This document shows positions 18,388-27,481 of a stretch of 64,000 nt of DNA, piece after piece; within the stretch, counting starts at the first letter, position 1; every line of letters starts with the position of its first letter. Position numbers and translations under genes: made by a program. The notes beneath the pieces were generated by a model, which did not search any database, had not been told where the DNA came from, and saw only the letters and a list, made by a program, of their open reading frames with translations. The stretch lies in NCBI RefSeq assembly GCF_002968635.1, contig NZ_PVBN01000002.1:372001-436000 (forward strand). The letters run 5' to 3'. The stretch comes from Neorhizobium alkalisoli (lineage in GTDB: Bacteria > Pseudomonadota > Alphaproteobacteria > Rhizobiales > Rhizobiaceae).

Positions 18388-19323
18388 ATGGACCAGCTTT
18401 CAGCAATGCGCGTATTCGTGCGCGTGGTGGAAACCGGCAATTTCACGCGCGCTGCCGCGACCCTCAATATGCCGAAGACCACGGTCACCAACCTTGTTCA
18501 GAGTCTAGAAGGACGTCTTCGCACGACGCTGCTCAACCGGACGACTCGCAGGGTGATGGTGACGACCGATGGCGCGCTCTACTACGAGCGGGCCGTGCAA
18601 ATCCTGTCCGAGCTGGATGAGCTTGACGGCAGCATGTCCAATTCCCAGACCCAACCATCCGGCCGTGTACGGGTCGAGATGGCGGGCGCCTTCGCGGATC
18701 TGCTCGTCATACCGTCGCTCTGCGACTTCTATCAACGGTATCCGCAGATCAAGCTGGATATCGGCGTCGGCGACAGGCTGGTGGATTACATTGCCGAAAA
18801 CGTCGACTGCGCGCTGCGTGCCGGTACGCCGACCGACCAGTCGTTGATCGCCCGCAAGGTGGGCGAGATCGGCATGCAGGCCTACGCTGGGCCCCTCTAT
18901 ATCCGCAACAAAGGGGTGCCCGAACATCCCAGGGACCTTGGCGCCGATCATTTTTCGGTGGGGTATCTGAATGCCAACGCGGGCCGCGTGATGACGATGG
19001 AATTCACACGAGGCGAAGAGATCGTGGAGATTACGCCGAACTACATCGTGTCCGTCAATGATGCCCGCTCCTACCTGAATGCCGCCATCTCCGGCATGGG
19101 CATCGTCCAATCGCCGCGCTTCATGGTGCGTGAGGCCGTGGAGAAAGGCGATCTGGTTCAGGTGCTCCCCGACTGGAATTGCGAATCCCTGCCTCTCTAC
19201 ATCGTCTATCCGCAGACGCGCCACCTCAGCAACAAGGTGCGGGTTTTCGTCGACTGGCTCGCCAAGCTCGTGCAGAACCTGAAGATCGAGGAAAATCGCG
19301 AGCAGATCCGCAAGGCCAGCTAG
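18388..19323 (+). CDS. LysR-family transcriptional regulator
   Basis: 311 residues from ATG 18388, GGAG upstream. The N-terminal winged HTH is FTRAAATLNMPKTTVTNLVQSLE (about residues 17-39); the effector domain begins near residue 90. Subgroup resembles LTTRs with a LNxxATTVxxxIxxLE-type helix. It is divergent from the hydrolase pseudoenzyme and lies next to the RND pump and an MFS transporter, any of which could be its target; the intergenic region (18233-18387) is AT-rich as expected for an operator. Confidence 0.93.
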   Translation: MDQLSAMRVFVRVVETGNFTRAAATLNMPKTTVTNLVQSLEGRLRTTLLNRTTRRVMVTTDGALYYERAVQILSELDELDGSMSNSQTQPSGRVRVEMAGAFADLLVIPSLCDFYQRYPQIKLDIGVGDRLVDYIAENVDCALRAGTPTDQSLIARKVGEIGMQAYAGPLYIRNKGVPEHPRDLGADHFSVGYLNANAGRVMTMEFTRGEEIVEITPNYIVSVNDARSYLNAAISGMGIVQSPRFMVREAVEKGDLVQVLPDWNCESLPLYIVYPQTRHLSNKVRVFVDWLAKLVQNLKIEENREQIRKAS

Positions 19324-19438
19324 AGATATCGTCCCTCCCGGCCGAAGTCGTGCCTTCGGAATTTTGATGCCTCGACTCATCTGCCGATGATAAAGCGCTG
19401 CCTGAGGGGTCTTCGTTGGTGATCGGATTAGGCAAAGC

Positions 19439-20626
19439 ATGACACGCTGGGGACATGTCGCAGTCGCCGTTATGGGTGGCATCGCAGCCGCTCTTCACAT
19501 CGGCAAGGTACCCCCCGCGATCCCCATGCTCCGTACCGAACTCGGCATCGATCTGGTCGCTGCCGGGTGGCTTATGGGCCTGGTGAGCGTCCTTGGGGCA
19601 GCTTGCGGCATATTTATCGGCCGCTTTACGGATTACCTCACCCACCGGCGCGCCATGGCGCTCGGGCTCGGCCTGCTGGTCCTCGGAAGTCTTGTGGGTG
19701 CCGGCTCGAATTCGGAGATGCTGCTCTTCGCAAGCCGCGCCATCGAGAGTGTTGGGCTGATCATGGCGTCCGTCGCAGCACCCGGTTTGATCGCAGCGTC
19801 CATCCAGCCGCGCGACACCGGTCTCGCTTTTGCTCTTTGGGGTATCTGGCTTCCCGCGGGTGTGTCGGCAATGATGATGGTCTCGCCTTTTCTGCTGCCG
19901 AGTTTCGGCTGGCGCGGGTCCTGGGTTTTTGCGGCCGCCGCCTGCCTGATCCCAATGATCGCCCTGATGCTCATGAAGATCCCAAGGCCTGTTCACGCCG
20001 ACCGATCCTCGACATCGCTTGCGTCCGCCGTCGGCCTGACTGCCATACGACCGATCTCATGGATCATTGCCGGCATCTTCCTTGCCTACAGTTCCAGTTT
20101 CATGGCCGTCTTCGGCTTTCTGCCGACATTGCTCATCGAGGAAATGGGGATCGGCCTTACCGCCGCCTCGATAATGACGGCACTTGCCGTGCTGGCCAAT
20201 GCCGTCGGCAATGTGTTGGGCGGTATCCTTGCCCGTTGGGGCGCGTCCCGCTGGACGCTCATTGCCGGCCCCTGCCTCTTGCTGACGCTCACCGCCTTTG
20301 TCGTCTTCGGCCACGGCTTTCCGCTCTGGATGCGTTATGGGGCCGCCGTGGCTTACGCCATCTCCGGCGGTCTCCTACCCGCAACGATCATGGGTGCCCT
20401 GCCTGTCTATGCCCCTCGCCGCGATCTGGTCGGGACATTCAGCGGTTTCGTGATGCAAGGTTCCAATATCGGCCAGTGCTTCGGTCCGATGCTGCTTGCA
20501 TCGATCGTCGGCATCTCCGGCTGGTCCGGGGCGCCCTATTATATCCTCGCCACTACGCTGCTCGGGTTCGCCCTCGCCCTTTGTCTCCGGCAAATGGAAC
20601 AACGGATCGCCGCGCCGGCTGCTTAG
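19439..20626 (+). CDS. MFS transporter (CynX/NimT-like)
   Basis: 395 residues with twelve predicted helices. The N-terminal WGHVAVAVMGGIAAALHIGKVPPAIPMLRTELGIDLVAAGWLMGL and the loop GRFTDYLTHRRAMALG between TM2 and TM3 are MFS features. Substrate unknown; the CynX/NimT branch handles small anions or aromatics and drugs. Downstream of the LysR gene on the same strand (115-bp gap), so possibly controlled by it. The stop overlaps the convergent BA14K gene stop by 4 bp. Confidence 0.88.
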   Translation: MTRWGHVAVAVMGGIAAALHIGKVPPAIPMLRTELGIDLVAAGWLMGLVSVLGAACGIFIGRFTDYLTHRRAMALGLGLLVLGSLVGAGSNSEMLLFASRAIESVGLIMASVAAPGLIAASIQPRDTGLAFALWGIWLPAGVSAMMMVSPFLLPSFGWRGSWVFAAAACLIPMIALMLMKIPRPVHADRSSTSLASAVGLTAIRPISWIIAGIFLAYSSSFMAVFGFLPTLLIEEMGIGLTAASIMTALAVLANAVGNVLGGILARWGASRWTLIAGPCLLLTLTAFVVFGHGFPLWMRYGAAVAYAISGGLLPATIMGALPVYAPRRDLVGTFSGFVMQGSNIGQCFGPMLLASIVGISGWSGAPYYILATTLLGFALALCLRQMEQRIAAPAA

Positions 20627-21423
20627 CCGTATGGCGACTGACAGGCGCGGCGCGGGCCGCCATCGAAGGGCTGGTAGCTGTTGTCGTCGGGCCGATAGGA
20701 GCGATAGCGGCCGAAGCACCATTCCTCATGCACCCCTACCGGAGTAGCACTATCGGCTGCCTCAGGTTCCGCATAATCGGCCTCGATGCCGTAAGCCGGC
20801 TGATCATCATACGGGATTTCCTGCCGTTGAGGAGGCCGCCCGTCATCCCGTGACATTTGCCGATCGTCCGGCCCGGCCGCGACGTCCTCCGCGATAGGTG
20901 CGGCAGCTTGTGTCACCGTAGCTCCCGGCGCCTTGCACTGACGTCGCGAACTTCCACCATAGGGCTGATAACTATTGTCCTCGACGCGGTAGGAGCGATA
21001 GCGGGCAAAACACCACTGAGCCTGAGCCGGAGTTACCAACGGAGATGGAGGGATGGTACCGCCGACATCTTGGGCAATGGGCATCGGATTGGTCATTTCG
21101 TCCGACGGCTTCGAACCGACTGAGGCAGTAACGGTGTTGTCGATCGCATCAGGCGTGGGCTCGCTCCCGCCAGTCGATGCCGCCACCGGTGTTGGAGCAG
21201 GTGCGGCCGTCGGGTCCGATGCGGCAACCGCCGGCAATCGTTCCAAATTCTGATCGGCCGTGTCCACCTGTTTCGGCTTGGTAGTCCAGAGGTCCGGTGT
21301 ATCCATGTGAGCGAATTTATGCGGCTCTGGTTCGGCGATCACATTGGCGGTAATGATCACGCCGCTCAAGAAGACCAGCACCAGCAGCACAAGGCTTGCT
21401 AAGAAGAAAAGTATGGGCTTCAT
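20623..21423 (-). CDS. BA14K-family protein with two BA14K repeats
   Basis: 266 residues from ATG 21423, GGGAG upstream. An N-terminal signal anchor (MKPILFFLASLVLLVLVFLSG), a Pro/Ala/Thr-rich linker, then two copies of the BA14K motif: WCFARYRSYRVEDNSYQPY and WCFGRYRSYRPDDNSYQPF, each closed by a Cys about 25 residues after the first. BA14K is known from Brucella as a lectin-like immunoreactive protein of the envelope. Two repeats in one chain with an acidic spacer are less common. A weak RpoE2-like site lies upstream. Confidence 0.88.
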   Translation of the reverse strand: MKPILFFLASLVLLVLVFLSGVIITANVIAEPEPHKFAHMDTPDLWTTKPKQVDTADQNLERLPAVAASDPTAAPAPTPVAASTGGSEPTPDAIDNTVTASVGSKPSDEMTNPMPIAQDVGGTIPPSPLVTPAQAQWCFARYRSYRVEDNSYQPYGGSSRRQCKAPGATVTQAAAPIAEDVAAGPDDRQMSRDDGRPPQRQEIPYDDQPAYGIEADYAEPEAADSATPVGVHEEWCFGRYRSYRPDDNSYQPFDGGPRRACQSPYG

Positions 21424-21455
21424 GGCAGCGCTCCCGTTATAGGTTTTACGCTCCA

Positions 21456-21481
21456 AATGCCGATCGAAGCCTCTCGGTTCC
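21456..21481 (-). promoter_or_regulatory. Weak candidate RpoE2-type promoter of the BA14K gene
   Basis: On the minus strand GGAAC (21481-21477), 19 nt, TT. The -10 region reads CATT where the usual form is CGTT, so this is a weak match. Confidence 0.25.
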
Positions 21482-21569
21482 GCTTAAAAAGCGAATTGGA
21501 CCAAGGTCTGAATCACGGATGTTTACACCGCGAAATCGTGCTCGACTGTAAATCCATGACCAGAAAGAA

Positions 21570-21645
<76 letters not shown>

Positions 21646-21873
21646 AAGAACCAACTGCGGCGAGGCGTCCTCGCCAGCGGTGTGAGGGCGTATAAAGGGG
21701 ATCTTCCGGCTTGTCCAGCGCTCCTGCGAAAATTATTTGCCCGAGCAGTCAAAAAATCAATGCAGGCGAAAACCCGGCGGCGTCCAAGTCGGGCCGCATG
21801 GCTGCTCCTGGCCAAAGGGAAACCCTTTCAACGGCTTAGTATAGCCTGTGTCATAGACGAAAAATCGGTGTCG

Positions 21874-22791
21874 TCAGATATCCAGATTGCCTTCTGCAAT
21901 CCGCACCGCCTGCCCGCCGATGCGGCCCCTTGCGATATCGGCGTCCTTCACGTCGATATGCAGATGAATGTAGGATGGTCTGCCCATCTCGATCCCCTGC
22001 TCCACCAGGATCGGATGGTGCCCGTCCGGAAGCGAATCGAAGTGGCGGATGGCGCCTGACAGAGCAGCGACCGCCGCGCCCGTTGCCGGATCTTCCGAAA
22101 TACCCATATCCGGCGAGAACATTCGCGCGTGGAATTTCGCCTGATGGTGCACGCCGCCGCGGCAATAGACATAGGCGGAAGCCAGTCCACCCTCGACAAA
22201 CGGGGCAGCTTTCTCCCACAGGACCGCGTCGAACTCGAGGTTTCGGACGACCCCGATATTGTGCAGCGGAATCATCACGAACGGCACGCCTGCACTCCAG
22301 ATCGAGACGACGTGATTCTCGAAGCCGATATCCGTCTGCTTGACGCTCAGCGCATCGGCCAGACCCTGTCGATCGAGCGGCAAGCTGATCTGCTGAGACT
22401 TTCTGGGCATGTCGAACTCGGCAAATCCAACCTCCCCCGCGCGTAGACGCACCGCGCAGCGCACCGGTCCGACATTTTCCTCCAGCACGCAGACGAGATC
22501 CATCTCGACGCTACCTGTCCCGTAGTCACGTTCGGCAAGCGCGACCGCCGTACCGACCGTCGGATGCCCTGCGAAAGGCAGCTCCCTGCCGGGGGTAAAA
22601 ATGCGTAGCCGTGCAGCATAGGCGGGATTTTCGGAGGGCTGCACAAAAACGGTTTCGGAAAGATTCATTTCCTTGGCGATAGCCTGCATGGCCTCATCTG
22701 CCAGACCGTCCGCGTCGAAAATCACTGCCAGCGGATTGCCGGAAAGCTTCTTATCGGTAAAGACGTCATAGATGCTGTAGCGACGCGCCAA
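21874..22791 (-). CDS. PhzF-family isomerase-like protein
   Basis: 305 residues from TTG 22791, chosen because GGAGGGA lies 7 nt upstream and it gives the family-typical start MARRYSIYDVFT. The PhzF fold is shown by SGNPLAVIFDADGL, the catalytic Glu region MNLSETVFV, the loop FTPGRELPFAGHPTVGTA, and SEDPATGAAVAALSG near the C-terminus. PhzF enzymes isomerise or epimerise small metabolites; most relatives outside phenazine clusters have unknown substrates. It follows the NUDIX gene at 62 bp on the same strand and may end that operon. Confidence 0.88.
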   Translation of the reverse strand: MARRYSIYDVFTDKKLSGNPLAVIFDADGLADEAMQAIAKEMNLSETVFVQPSENPAYAARLRIFTPGRELPFAGHPTVGTAVALAERDYGTGSVEMDLVCVLEENVGPVRCAVRLRAGEVGFAEFDMPRKSQQISLPLDRQGLADALSVKQTDIGFENHVVSIWSAGVPFVMIPLHNIGVVRNLEFDAVLWEKAAPFVEGGLASAYVYCRGGVHHQAKFHARMFSPDMGISEDPATGAAVAALSGAIRHFDSLPDGHHPILVEQGIEMGRPSYIHLHIDVKDADIARGRIGGQAVRIAEGNLDI

Positions 22792-22853
22792 CGGCAACTC
22801 CCTCCATGAATCCGATTGCGCCAAACTGCCCGACCGGTTTGTCCGGCGCAACC

Positions 22854-23606
22854 CTATTCGGCATGGGTTTGCCTCTCTCGGAAATACCAGTCGAGAACCG
22901 GCAGCATTCCGACGTTGTAAGGATGGGCGGCATGGTCTGCCGACTGGATCGCCACTGGGCCGGCAATTTCCTTGTCCTCGGCGATCTGCATATGCCGCTC
23001 GATGCGGGCGATCATCTCATCCGCCGTCAGTTCAAAACGAAAAAGACGAAACAAGGTCACCGCCCGGTGAAAGTGAGCCACATAATATCCCGGGCTTACC
23101 GTCGCGTCCTGCAGGTCGATCCCCGTTTCCTCCAGCACCTCGCGCCGCATGTTGCGCTCCGGATCGCAGAAACCGTCTGCGACGTCCTCCGGCTCGAAGG
23201 AGCCACAGGCAAAATAGACCATGCCTGCATTGGCGGTATGCTCACCCATCCGGATTGCAATCAGGGCACCGTCAGACGACTCGAGAACCGGATAGGCGTA
23301 GATGTGAAGACCACCGTGCCGTTCCGGCTGCTTTCGCCACCAGAGAAAGGTGGAGAAGGGAATGACGTGCCCCTCGCTGAAAAGCCCGTCCTGCCCCAGG
23401 CCGATCCGCCGCTGAAGAACCATCCGCCCGTCGAACAGCGCCGGTTTGGCAGCAACCTCCTGCACCCAGTTTTCGGCAGCGGACTTCCGCTCTGCAATGT
23501 GGAAGGGATGATCGCCTGCGAGAACGCGCATCCGAACGCTCTTTACATGAAAGACCGTCTTCTCCGGCGGCCAGCCGGCAAAATCCTCGGAAAGTTCGGC
23601 GGTCAT
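22854..23606 (-). CDS. NUDIX hydrolase
   Basis: 250 residues from ATG 23606, which shares ATGA with the stop of the upstream gene. The NUDIX box ends with REVLEETGI, and the start GSFEPED is separated by a longer than usual insert, so the box is G-SFEPED...REVLEETG. The N-terminal half (about 1-110) is an extra domain without a recognised match. NUDIX enzymes cleave nucleoside diphosphate-X compounds; the substrate here is not readable. Coupled translation with the EEP gene suggests related roles. Confidence 0.82.
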   Translation of the reverse strand: MTAELSEDFAGWPPEKTVFHVKSVRMRVLAGDHPFHIAERKSAAENWVQEVAAKPALFDGRMVLQRRIGLGQDGLFSEGHVIPFSTFLWWRKQPERHGGLHIYAYPVLESSDGALIAIRMGEHTANAGMVYFACGSFEPEDVADGFCDPERNMRREVLEETGIDLQDATVSPGYYVAHFHRAVTLFRLFRFELTADEMIARIERHMQIAEDKEIAGPVAIQSADHAAHPYNVGMLPVLDWYFRERQTHAE

Positions 23607-24709
23607 GCAAGCTCCAGCGTCATCACGACAGGACAGTGGTCGGAAGCCTTCGGCCGATCCCAGCCGACCCGCGGAAAGCGCTCCACCTCCTGGCCGGGAG
23701 GAAAAACCGTGCGATAGGGCTGGCCGCCTCTGACGATTTCGGGAATTGCATCCCGATTGCGCTCGGCAAGCGCTGGCGACAACCAGATGTAATCCAGCTG
23801 GCAAAGATGCTGCTCTTCCGGCCCGCGGGCATGGTAAAGCGTCCAGCGATCCATCACATCCCGTCGCTGCACGGGATTGAGAACAAAACCGTCATCCGTG
23901 AATACGTCGAGGGCGCTGACATCTTCCTGCCGCGGCTCGAAGCGGTAGCCCTCGCGCCGGGTGCCGGTCACCTGCACCTTCTCCTGGTAGTCGTTCATGT
24001 CGCCGCAGATGGCAAAGTCCCTGTCCGCGGTCCGGCCCGTGCCGAAACGGCGTTCGATGATCTGGCGCACCGCCCTCGCCTCGGCGACCCGGATCGCCAT
24101 CGTGCCGGTCCGTCCATCGCCATTGTCGCGGGCGCTCATGGATTTGAAATGGACAACGTAGAGCGAAAACGGCTTTCCCCCGATCTTCAGATCCAGTTCC
24201 AGGCAGTCCCGCTTGAAGATCTTGTCATATGCCTGGTTGGTCAGGGCGAGTTCATCGTTGAAGAGGCCGAGATCCTGATAGGTCAGCATGGCGTGGCTGC
24301 GGACATCCACCACCTCGATCCTCTCGCCGGTCCGGGTATTCTCGCGCATCAGCACCGCCACATCGATGCCGCGGGAATCGTTGCCTTCGACAAGATACTT
24401 CTGGCGATAGCCATTGCCGACCATACGGTAGAGGTAGCCGTATTCGAAGGCCTCCAGCGCCGGCATGTTATCGACCTCCTGCAGGCAGAGGATATCGGCA
24501 TCCGCTTCCGCAATGGCAAGCGCCGAAAGCTGGCGCGTATCGTCCGTCTCGGCAATCATGCGAGCCTGCTCAAGCTGCTGATAGATCGCCTTGTCCTGCA
24601 CGTCGTAGAGCCTGAGGACGCGATCCTGGCGAAGCTGGTTGCGCCAACCGGAAAAATCAAAACGCGTCATCAGATTTTCGATATTGAAGGTGCCAAGTCG
24701 CAGCAACAT
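23603..24709 (-). CDS. Endonuclease/exonuclease/phosphatase (EEP) family protein
   Basis: 368 residues. EEP-fold motifs in order: LGTFNIENL, LCLQEVDNM (metal-binding Glu), GIDVAVLMR, VVHFKSMSAR, ICGDMNDY (catalytic Asp-Asn), LDYIWLS and the C-terminal ASDHCPVVMTLE (catalytic Asp-His). This group includes nucleases and phosphodiesterases; no signal peptide is evident, so it is cytoplasmic. It follows the ABC ATPase gene by 49 bp and overlaps the NUDIX gene by 4 bp in a minus-strand operon. Confidence 0.86.
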   Translation of the reverse strand: MLLRLGTFNIENLMTRFDFSGWRNQLRQDRVLRLYDVQDKAIYQQLEQARMIAETDDTRQLSALAIAEADADILCLQEVDNMPALEAFEYGYLYRMVGNGYRQKYLVEGNDSRGIDVAVLMRENTRTGERIEVVDVRSHAMLTYQDLGLFNDELALTNQAYDKIFKRDCLELDLKIGGKPFSLYVVHFKSMSARDNGDGRTGTMAIRVAEARAVRQIIERRFGTGRTADRDFAICGDMNDYQEKVQVTGTRREGYRFEPRQEDVSALDVFTDDGFVLNPVQRRDVMDRWTLYHARGPEEQHLCQLDYIWLSPALAERNRDAIPEIVRGGQPYRTVFPPGQEVERFPRVGWDRPKASDHCPVVMTLELA

Positions 24710-24758
24710 ACGGAAACCCTTGTTGCTTCGGCACCATAACTAGCACGCACCAGTCTGG

Positions 24759-25787
24759 CTACAATCTCCAGGCAGAGTTGATCACCACGGATAGCTGGTC
24801 GCCAACCTTCACCGGCTGACGGCTGAAGGCTCGCACAGCCTGTCCATCCGGCAGGGCCAGGCGCAAGGCGTAACGCTCACCTTCGAACAGAACGGAAAGC
24901 ACCGTAGCCGGCAGGCCTTCCGGCGCCACCTCGACATCCTGCGGACGCACGAGCACATCCGCGGTCGGTCCGTTGCCGGATCTCGCCAGCATCGCCTGCA
25001 ATGCGGCCCAATCCAGAAGGCGCTTGTCATCATGCGGTAATGGGAGCGAAAGGACCGTCCCTAGTCCGACCAGCCCGCCGACGAGGCGGCCCTCCGGCCG
25101 CGCATAGATCTCCTCCGGCGTCGCCACCTGCAGCAACCGTCCTTCCGACATGACAGCCACATCCGTCGCCAGCGCCATCGCTTCCGCCTGATCGTGGGTG
25201 ACATAGATCATCGTCGCACCCGAGCGGGCATGGAACTCGCGAAAAGTCTCCTCCATCTCCTGGCGCAAGTGGCGGTCGAGATTGGCAAGCGGCTCGTCCA
25301 GCAGGACCACGTCGGGTTCCGTAACCAGGCAACGGGCAAGCGCGACGCGCTGGCGCTGCCCGCCGGAGAGATCGGCAGGACGGCGGTCGGCATAGCCTTC
25401 CAGCCGGACGGCGGCGAGCGCCTCCCTGACCTTGCGCTGCCGCTTTTCGCCGGAAACGCCGCGAACCTTGAGCGGATAGCCGACATTTTCGGCGACGCTC
25501 ATATGCGGCCAGAGCGCGTAGGACTGGAAGACCATCGCCATGTTGCGGTGCTCGGGCGCCACCATGTCGCTTGCGTCCGCCAGCACCCGTTCGCCGAGCA
25601 GGATGGAACCGTCGGTCGGCTGCTCGAAACCGGCGATCATCCGCAGGACCGTCGTCTTGCCGCAGCCAGATGGCCCCAGAAGCGCCAGAAAGCCGCCTTC
25701 TCTTACGGTCAGCGACACGTCGTTGACTGCGGGTCTGCCACCCGTCTCGAACGATTTTGAGAGGCGGTTGAGGATCAGCTTCGCCAC
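24759..25787 (-). CDS. ABC transporter ATPase (Fe3+/phosphonate/spermidine importer type)
   Basis: 342 residues from GTG 25787, overlapping the permease gene by 13 bp. Walker A GPSGCGKT, Q-loop FQSYALWPHM, signature LSGGQRQRVALARCL, Walker B VVLLDEPLANLD, H-loop YVTHDQAEA, and a C-terminal TOBE-like regulatory domain (about 270-342). It matches FbpC/PotA/PhnT-type ATPases that energise import through a two-domain permease. Confidence 0.94.
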   Translation of the reverse strand: MAKLILNRLSKSFETGGRPAVNDVSLTVREGGFLALLGPSGCGKTTVLRMIAGFEQPTDGSILLGERVLADASDMVAPEHRNMAMVFQSYALWPHMSVAENVGYPLKVRGVSGEKRQRKVREALAAVRLEGYADRRPADLSGGQRQRVALARCLVTEPDVVLLDEPLANLDRHLRQEMEETFREFHARSGATMIYVTHDQAEAMALATDVAVMSEGRLLQVATPEEIYARPEGRLVGGLVGLGTVLSLPLPHDDKRLLDWAALQAMLARSGNGPTADVLVRPQDVEVAPEGLPATVLSVLFEGERYALRLALPDGQAVRAFSRQPVKVGDQLSVVINSAWRL

Positions 25788-27469
25788 GGCACCACACCTT
25801 TCGGCAATCGTTTCGCCATCAGCTCCAGCGCTAGCATCATCGCGACCACCATAATCACGACGAGCACGGAAAGCGCCGACGCGAGATTGAAACTGCCGCT
25901 GTCGTCGAGATTGTAGATCGCCACACCGAGCGTCTGCGTACCCGCCGACCAGAGAAGCGCAGAGATGGTCAGTTCATTGCAGGCGATCAGAAAGACGAGG
26001 ATCACCGAGGCACCCGCCGCCGGCGCCACCAGCGGCACGAGGATGTCTCTAAGCCGGCGGCTGAAGCCAGCACCCGCAAGCCTTGCCGCCTCCTCGAGCG
26101 ATGGATCGACCTGACGAAAGGCGCTGACGACGGGCTTGAGGCTGACAGCGAAGAAGCTCGAAAAATACGCGATCAGAATGATCCAGATCGTGCCGTAGAT
26201 GGAGACGCCGATAACAGGGATGGGGGCCGCGAAAAGCAGGATGAAGGCGACCGCGAGCACAATGCCGGGCAGCGCATACGGAATTTCCGCCAGTGCCGAA
26301 ATGACGCGGGTAAAGCGGCTTTTTCCCCGCACCAGAAAGTAACCGGTGAGCACTGTCACCACCAGGAGACCGAAGGCCGTCGCAAGCGAGAGACCGATCG
26401 AATTGGTGAAGGCGGTGCGCGTCACCGCCTGCCGGAAGAGGATTTCCCGATAAGCGTGGAGCGTAGCGGTCGAAGTGTTCAGCGGCACGCCGTAGGCGGG
26501 CGCCAGCGAACTGGCGATAAGGGCGGTCAGCGGCATGAAGAGGATCACGAAGATCGTCAGCCAGAGCCCCAGTTCCGCCGGCCAGCGCCAGCTGCCCAGC
26601 CGGAAGACCGCGACCTGCCCGGAGAGGCCGATGACGCGATAGTCACGTCCCCGCAGCACCCTCTCCTCAACCGCAAGCCCCACGATCGAGAGAATGCCTA
26701 TGAGCGCGGAAAGAAGGGAAACGTCTCCGAACGTGCCGGGGCCGAAACTTGCGAATTTCGAATAGATCAAAGTCGGAAGCGTATAGATCGAGGCCGGAAT
26801 GCCGAGGATCGCCGGAATGCCGAAATTGCCGACGCAGGACACGAAGGCGATCGCCGCGCCGGCCGTGAAGCCCGGTAGCGACAGCGGCAGGATCACGTCC
26901 TTCAACACCTGCCAGGACGATGCTCCGGCAAGCCTCGCGGCCTCCACCCCATCACGCGGCAAGGCGAGCAAGCCTGCTCTCAGCGAGAGATAAACAAGCG
27001 GGGCATTCTGCACACCATAAAGCAGCGCGATCCCGCCGATCGAATAAAGTGGCTGTGGCGAGCCGAGCGGCGGCGCCATACCGATCGCCTTGAGGAGGGT
27101 ACTGGAAGGCCCCGTCATGCCGATCCACGAGAGCGCCGTTACCTGCGGCGGGATCATCGTCGGCAGCATGAAAAGAAAACCGAGCGCAGTCTTGCCCCGG
27201 ATGTCGAACAGCGTCAGCAACAGCGCGAATCCGCCCCCCAGCACCACCGCTGCTATCATGCCGAAGAACGAGGTGGTGAGCGTATTGTAGACCGCCTGCC
27301 AGAGCCCCGGATCGCCGAGCATCTGGCGCGCTCCGCCACCCGTTGCGGAAGCGATGCCGGTCACGGCAAGCCGCCCGAGCGGCAGCGCGCTGAGGAAGAA
27401 GATCACTGTTATGACAAAAGGAAACAGCCAGCGTGGCTGGCTGTTTCCTCGATGTGAGGCTCGCGTCAT
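25775..27469 (-). CDS. ABC transporter permease, fused two-domain (FbpB/PhnU-V type)
   Basis: 564 residues, about twelve helices in two homologous halves. Each half carries an EAA loop for the ATPase: EAARLAGASSWQVLKDVILPLSLPG and EEAARLAGAGFSRRLRDILVPLVAPA. Such fused permeases import ferric iron, 2-aminoethylphosphonate or thiamine. It starts 12 bp after the stop of the binding-protein gene. An 11-bp hairpin lies within codons 8-17. Confidence 0.93.
   Translation of the reverse strand: MTRASHRGNSQPRWLFPFVITVIFFLSALPLGRLAVTGIASATGGGARQMLGDPGLWQAVYNTLTTSFFGMIAAVVLGGGFALLLTLFDIRGKTALGFLFMLPTMIPPQVTALSWIGMTGPSSTLLKAIGMAPPLGSPQPLYSIGGIALLYGVQNAPLVYLSLRAGLLALPRDGVEAARLAGASSWQVLKDVILPLSLPGFTAGAAIAFVSCVGNFGIPAILGIPASIYTLPTLIYSKFASFGPGTFGDVSLLSALIGILSIVGLAVEERVLRGRDYRVIGLSGQVAVFRLGSWRWPAELGLWLTIFVILFMPLTALIASSLAPAYGVPLNTSTATLHAYREILFRQAVTRTAFTNSIGLSLATAFGLLVVTVLTGYFLVRGKSRFTRVISALAEIPYALPGIVLAVAFILLFAAPIPVIGVSIYGTIWIILIAYFSSFFAVSLKPVVSAFRQVDPSLEEAARLAGAGFSRRLRDILVPLVAPAAGASVILVFLIACNELTISALLWSAGTQTLGVAIYNLDDSGSFNLASALSVLVVIMVVAMMLALELMAKRLPKGVVPWRS
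27420..27448 (-). promoter_or_regulatory. Hairpin inside the first codons of the permease gene
   Basis: Perfect 11-bp inverted repeat GGAAACAGCCA/TGGCTGTTTCC with a 7-nt loop, 21-49 nt after the permease start on the minus strand. It could limit permease expression relative to the binding protein, a common need in ABC import operons, or protect the 3' end of the upstream message. Confidence 0.4.
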
Positions 27470-27481
27470 GAGGCGCTTATA

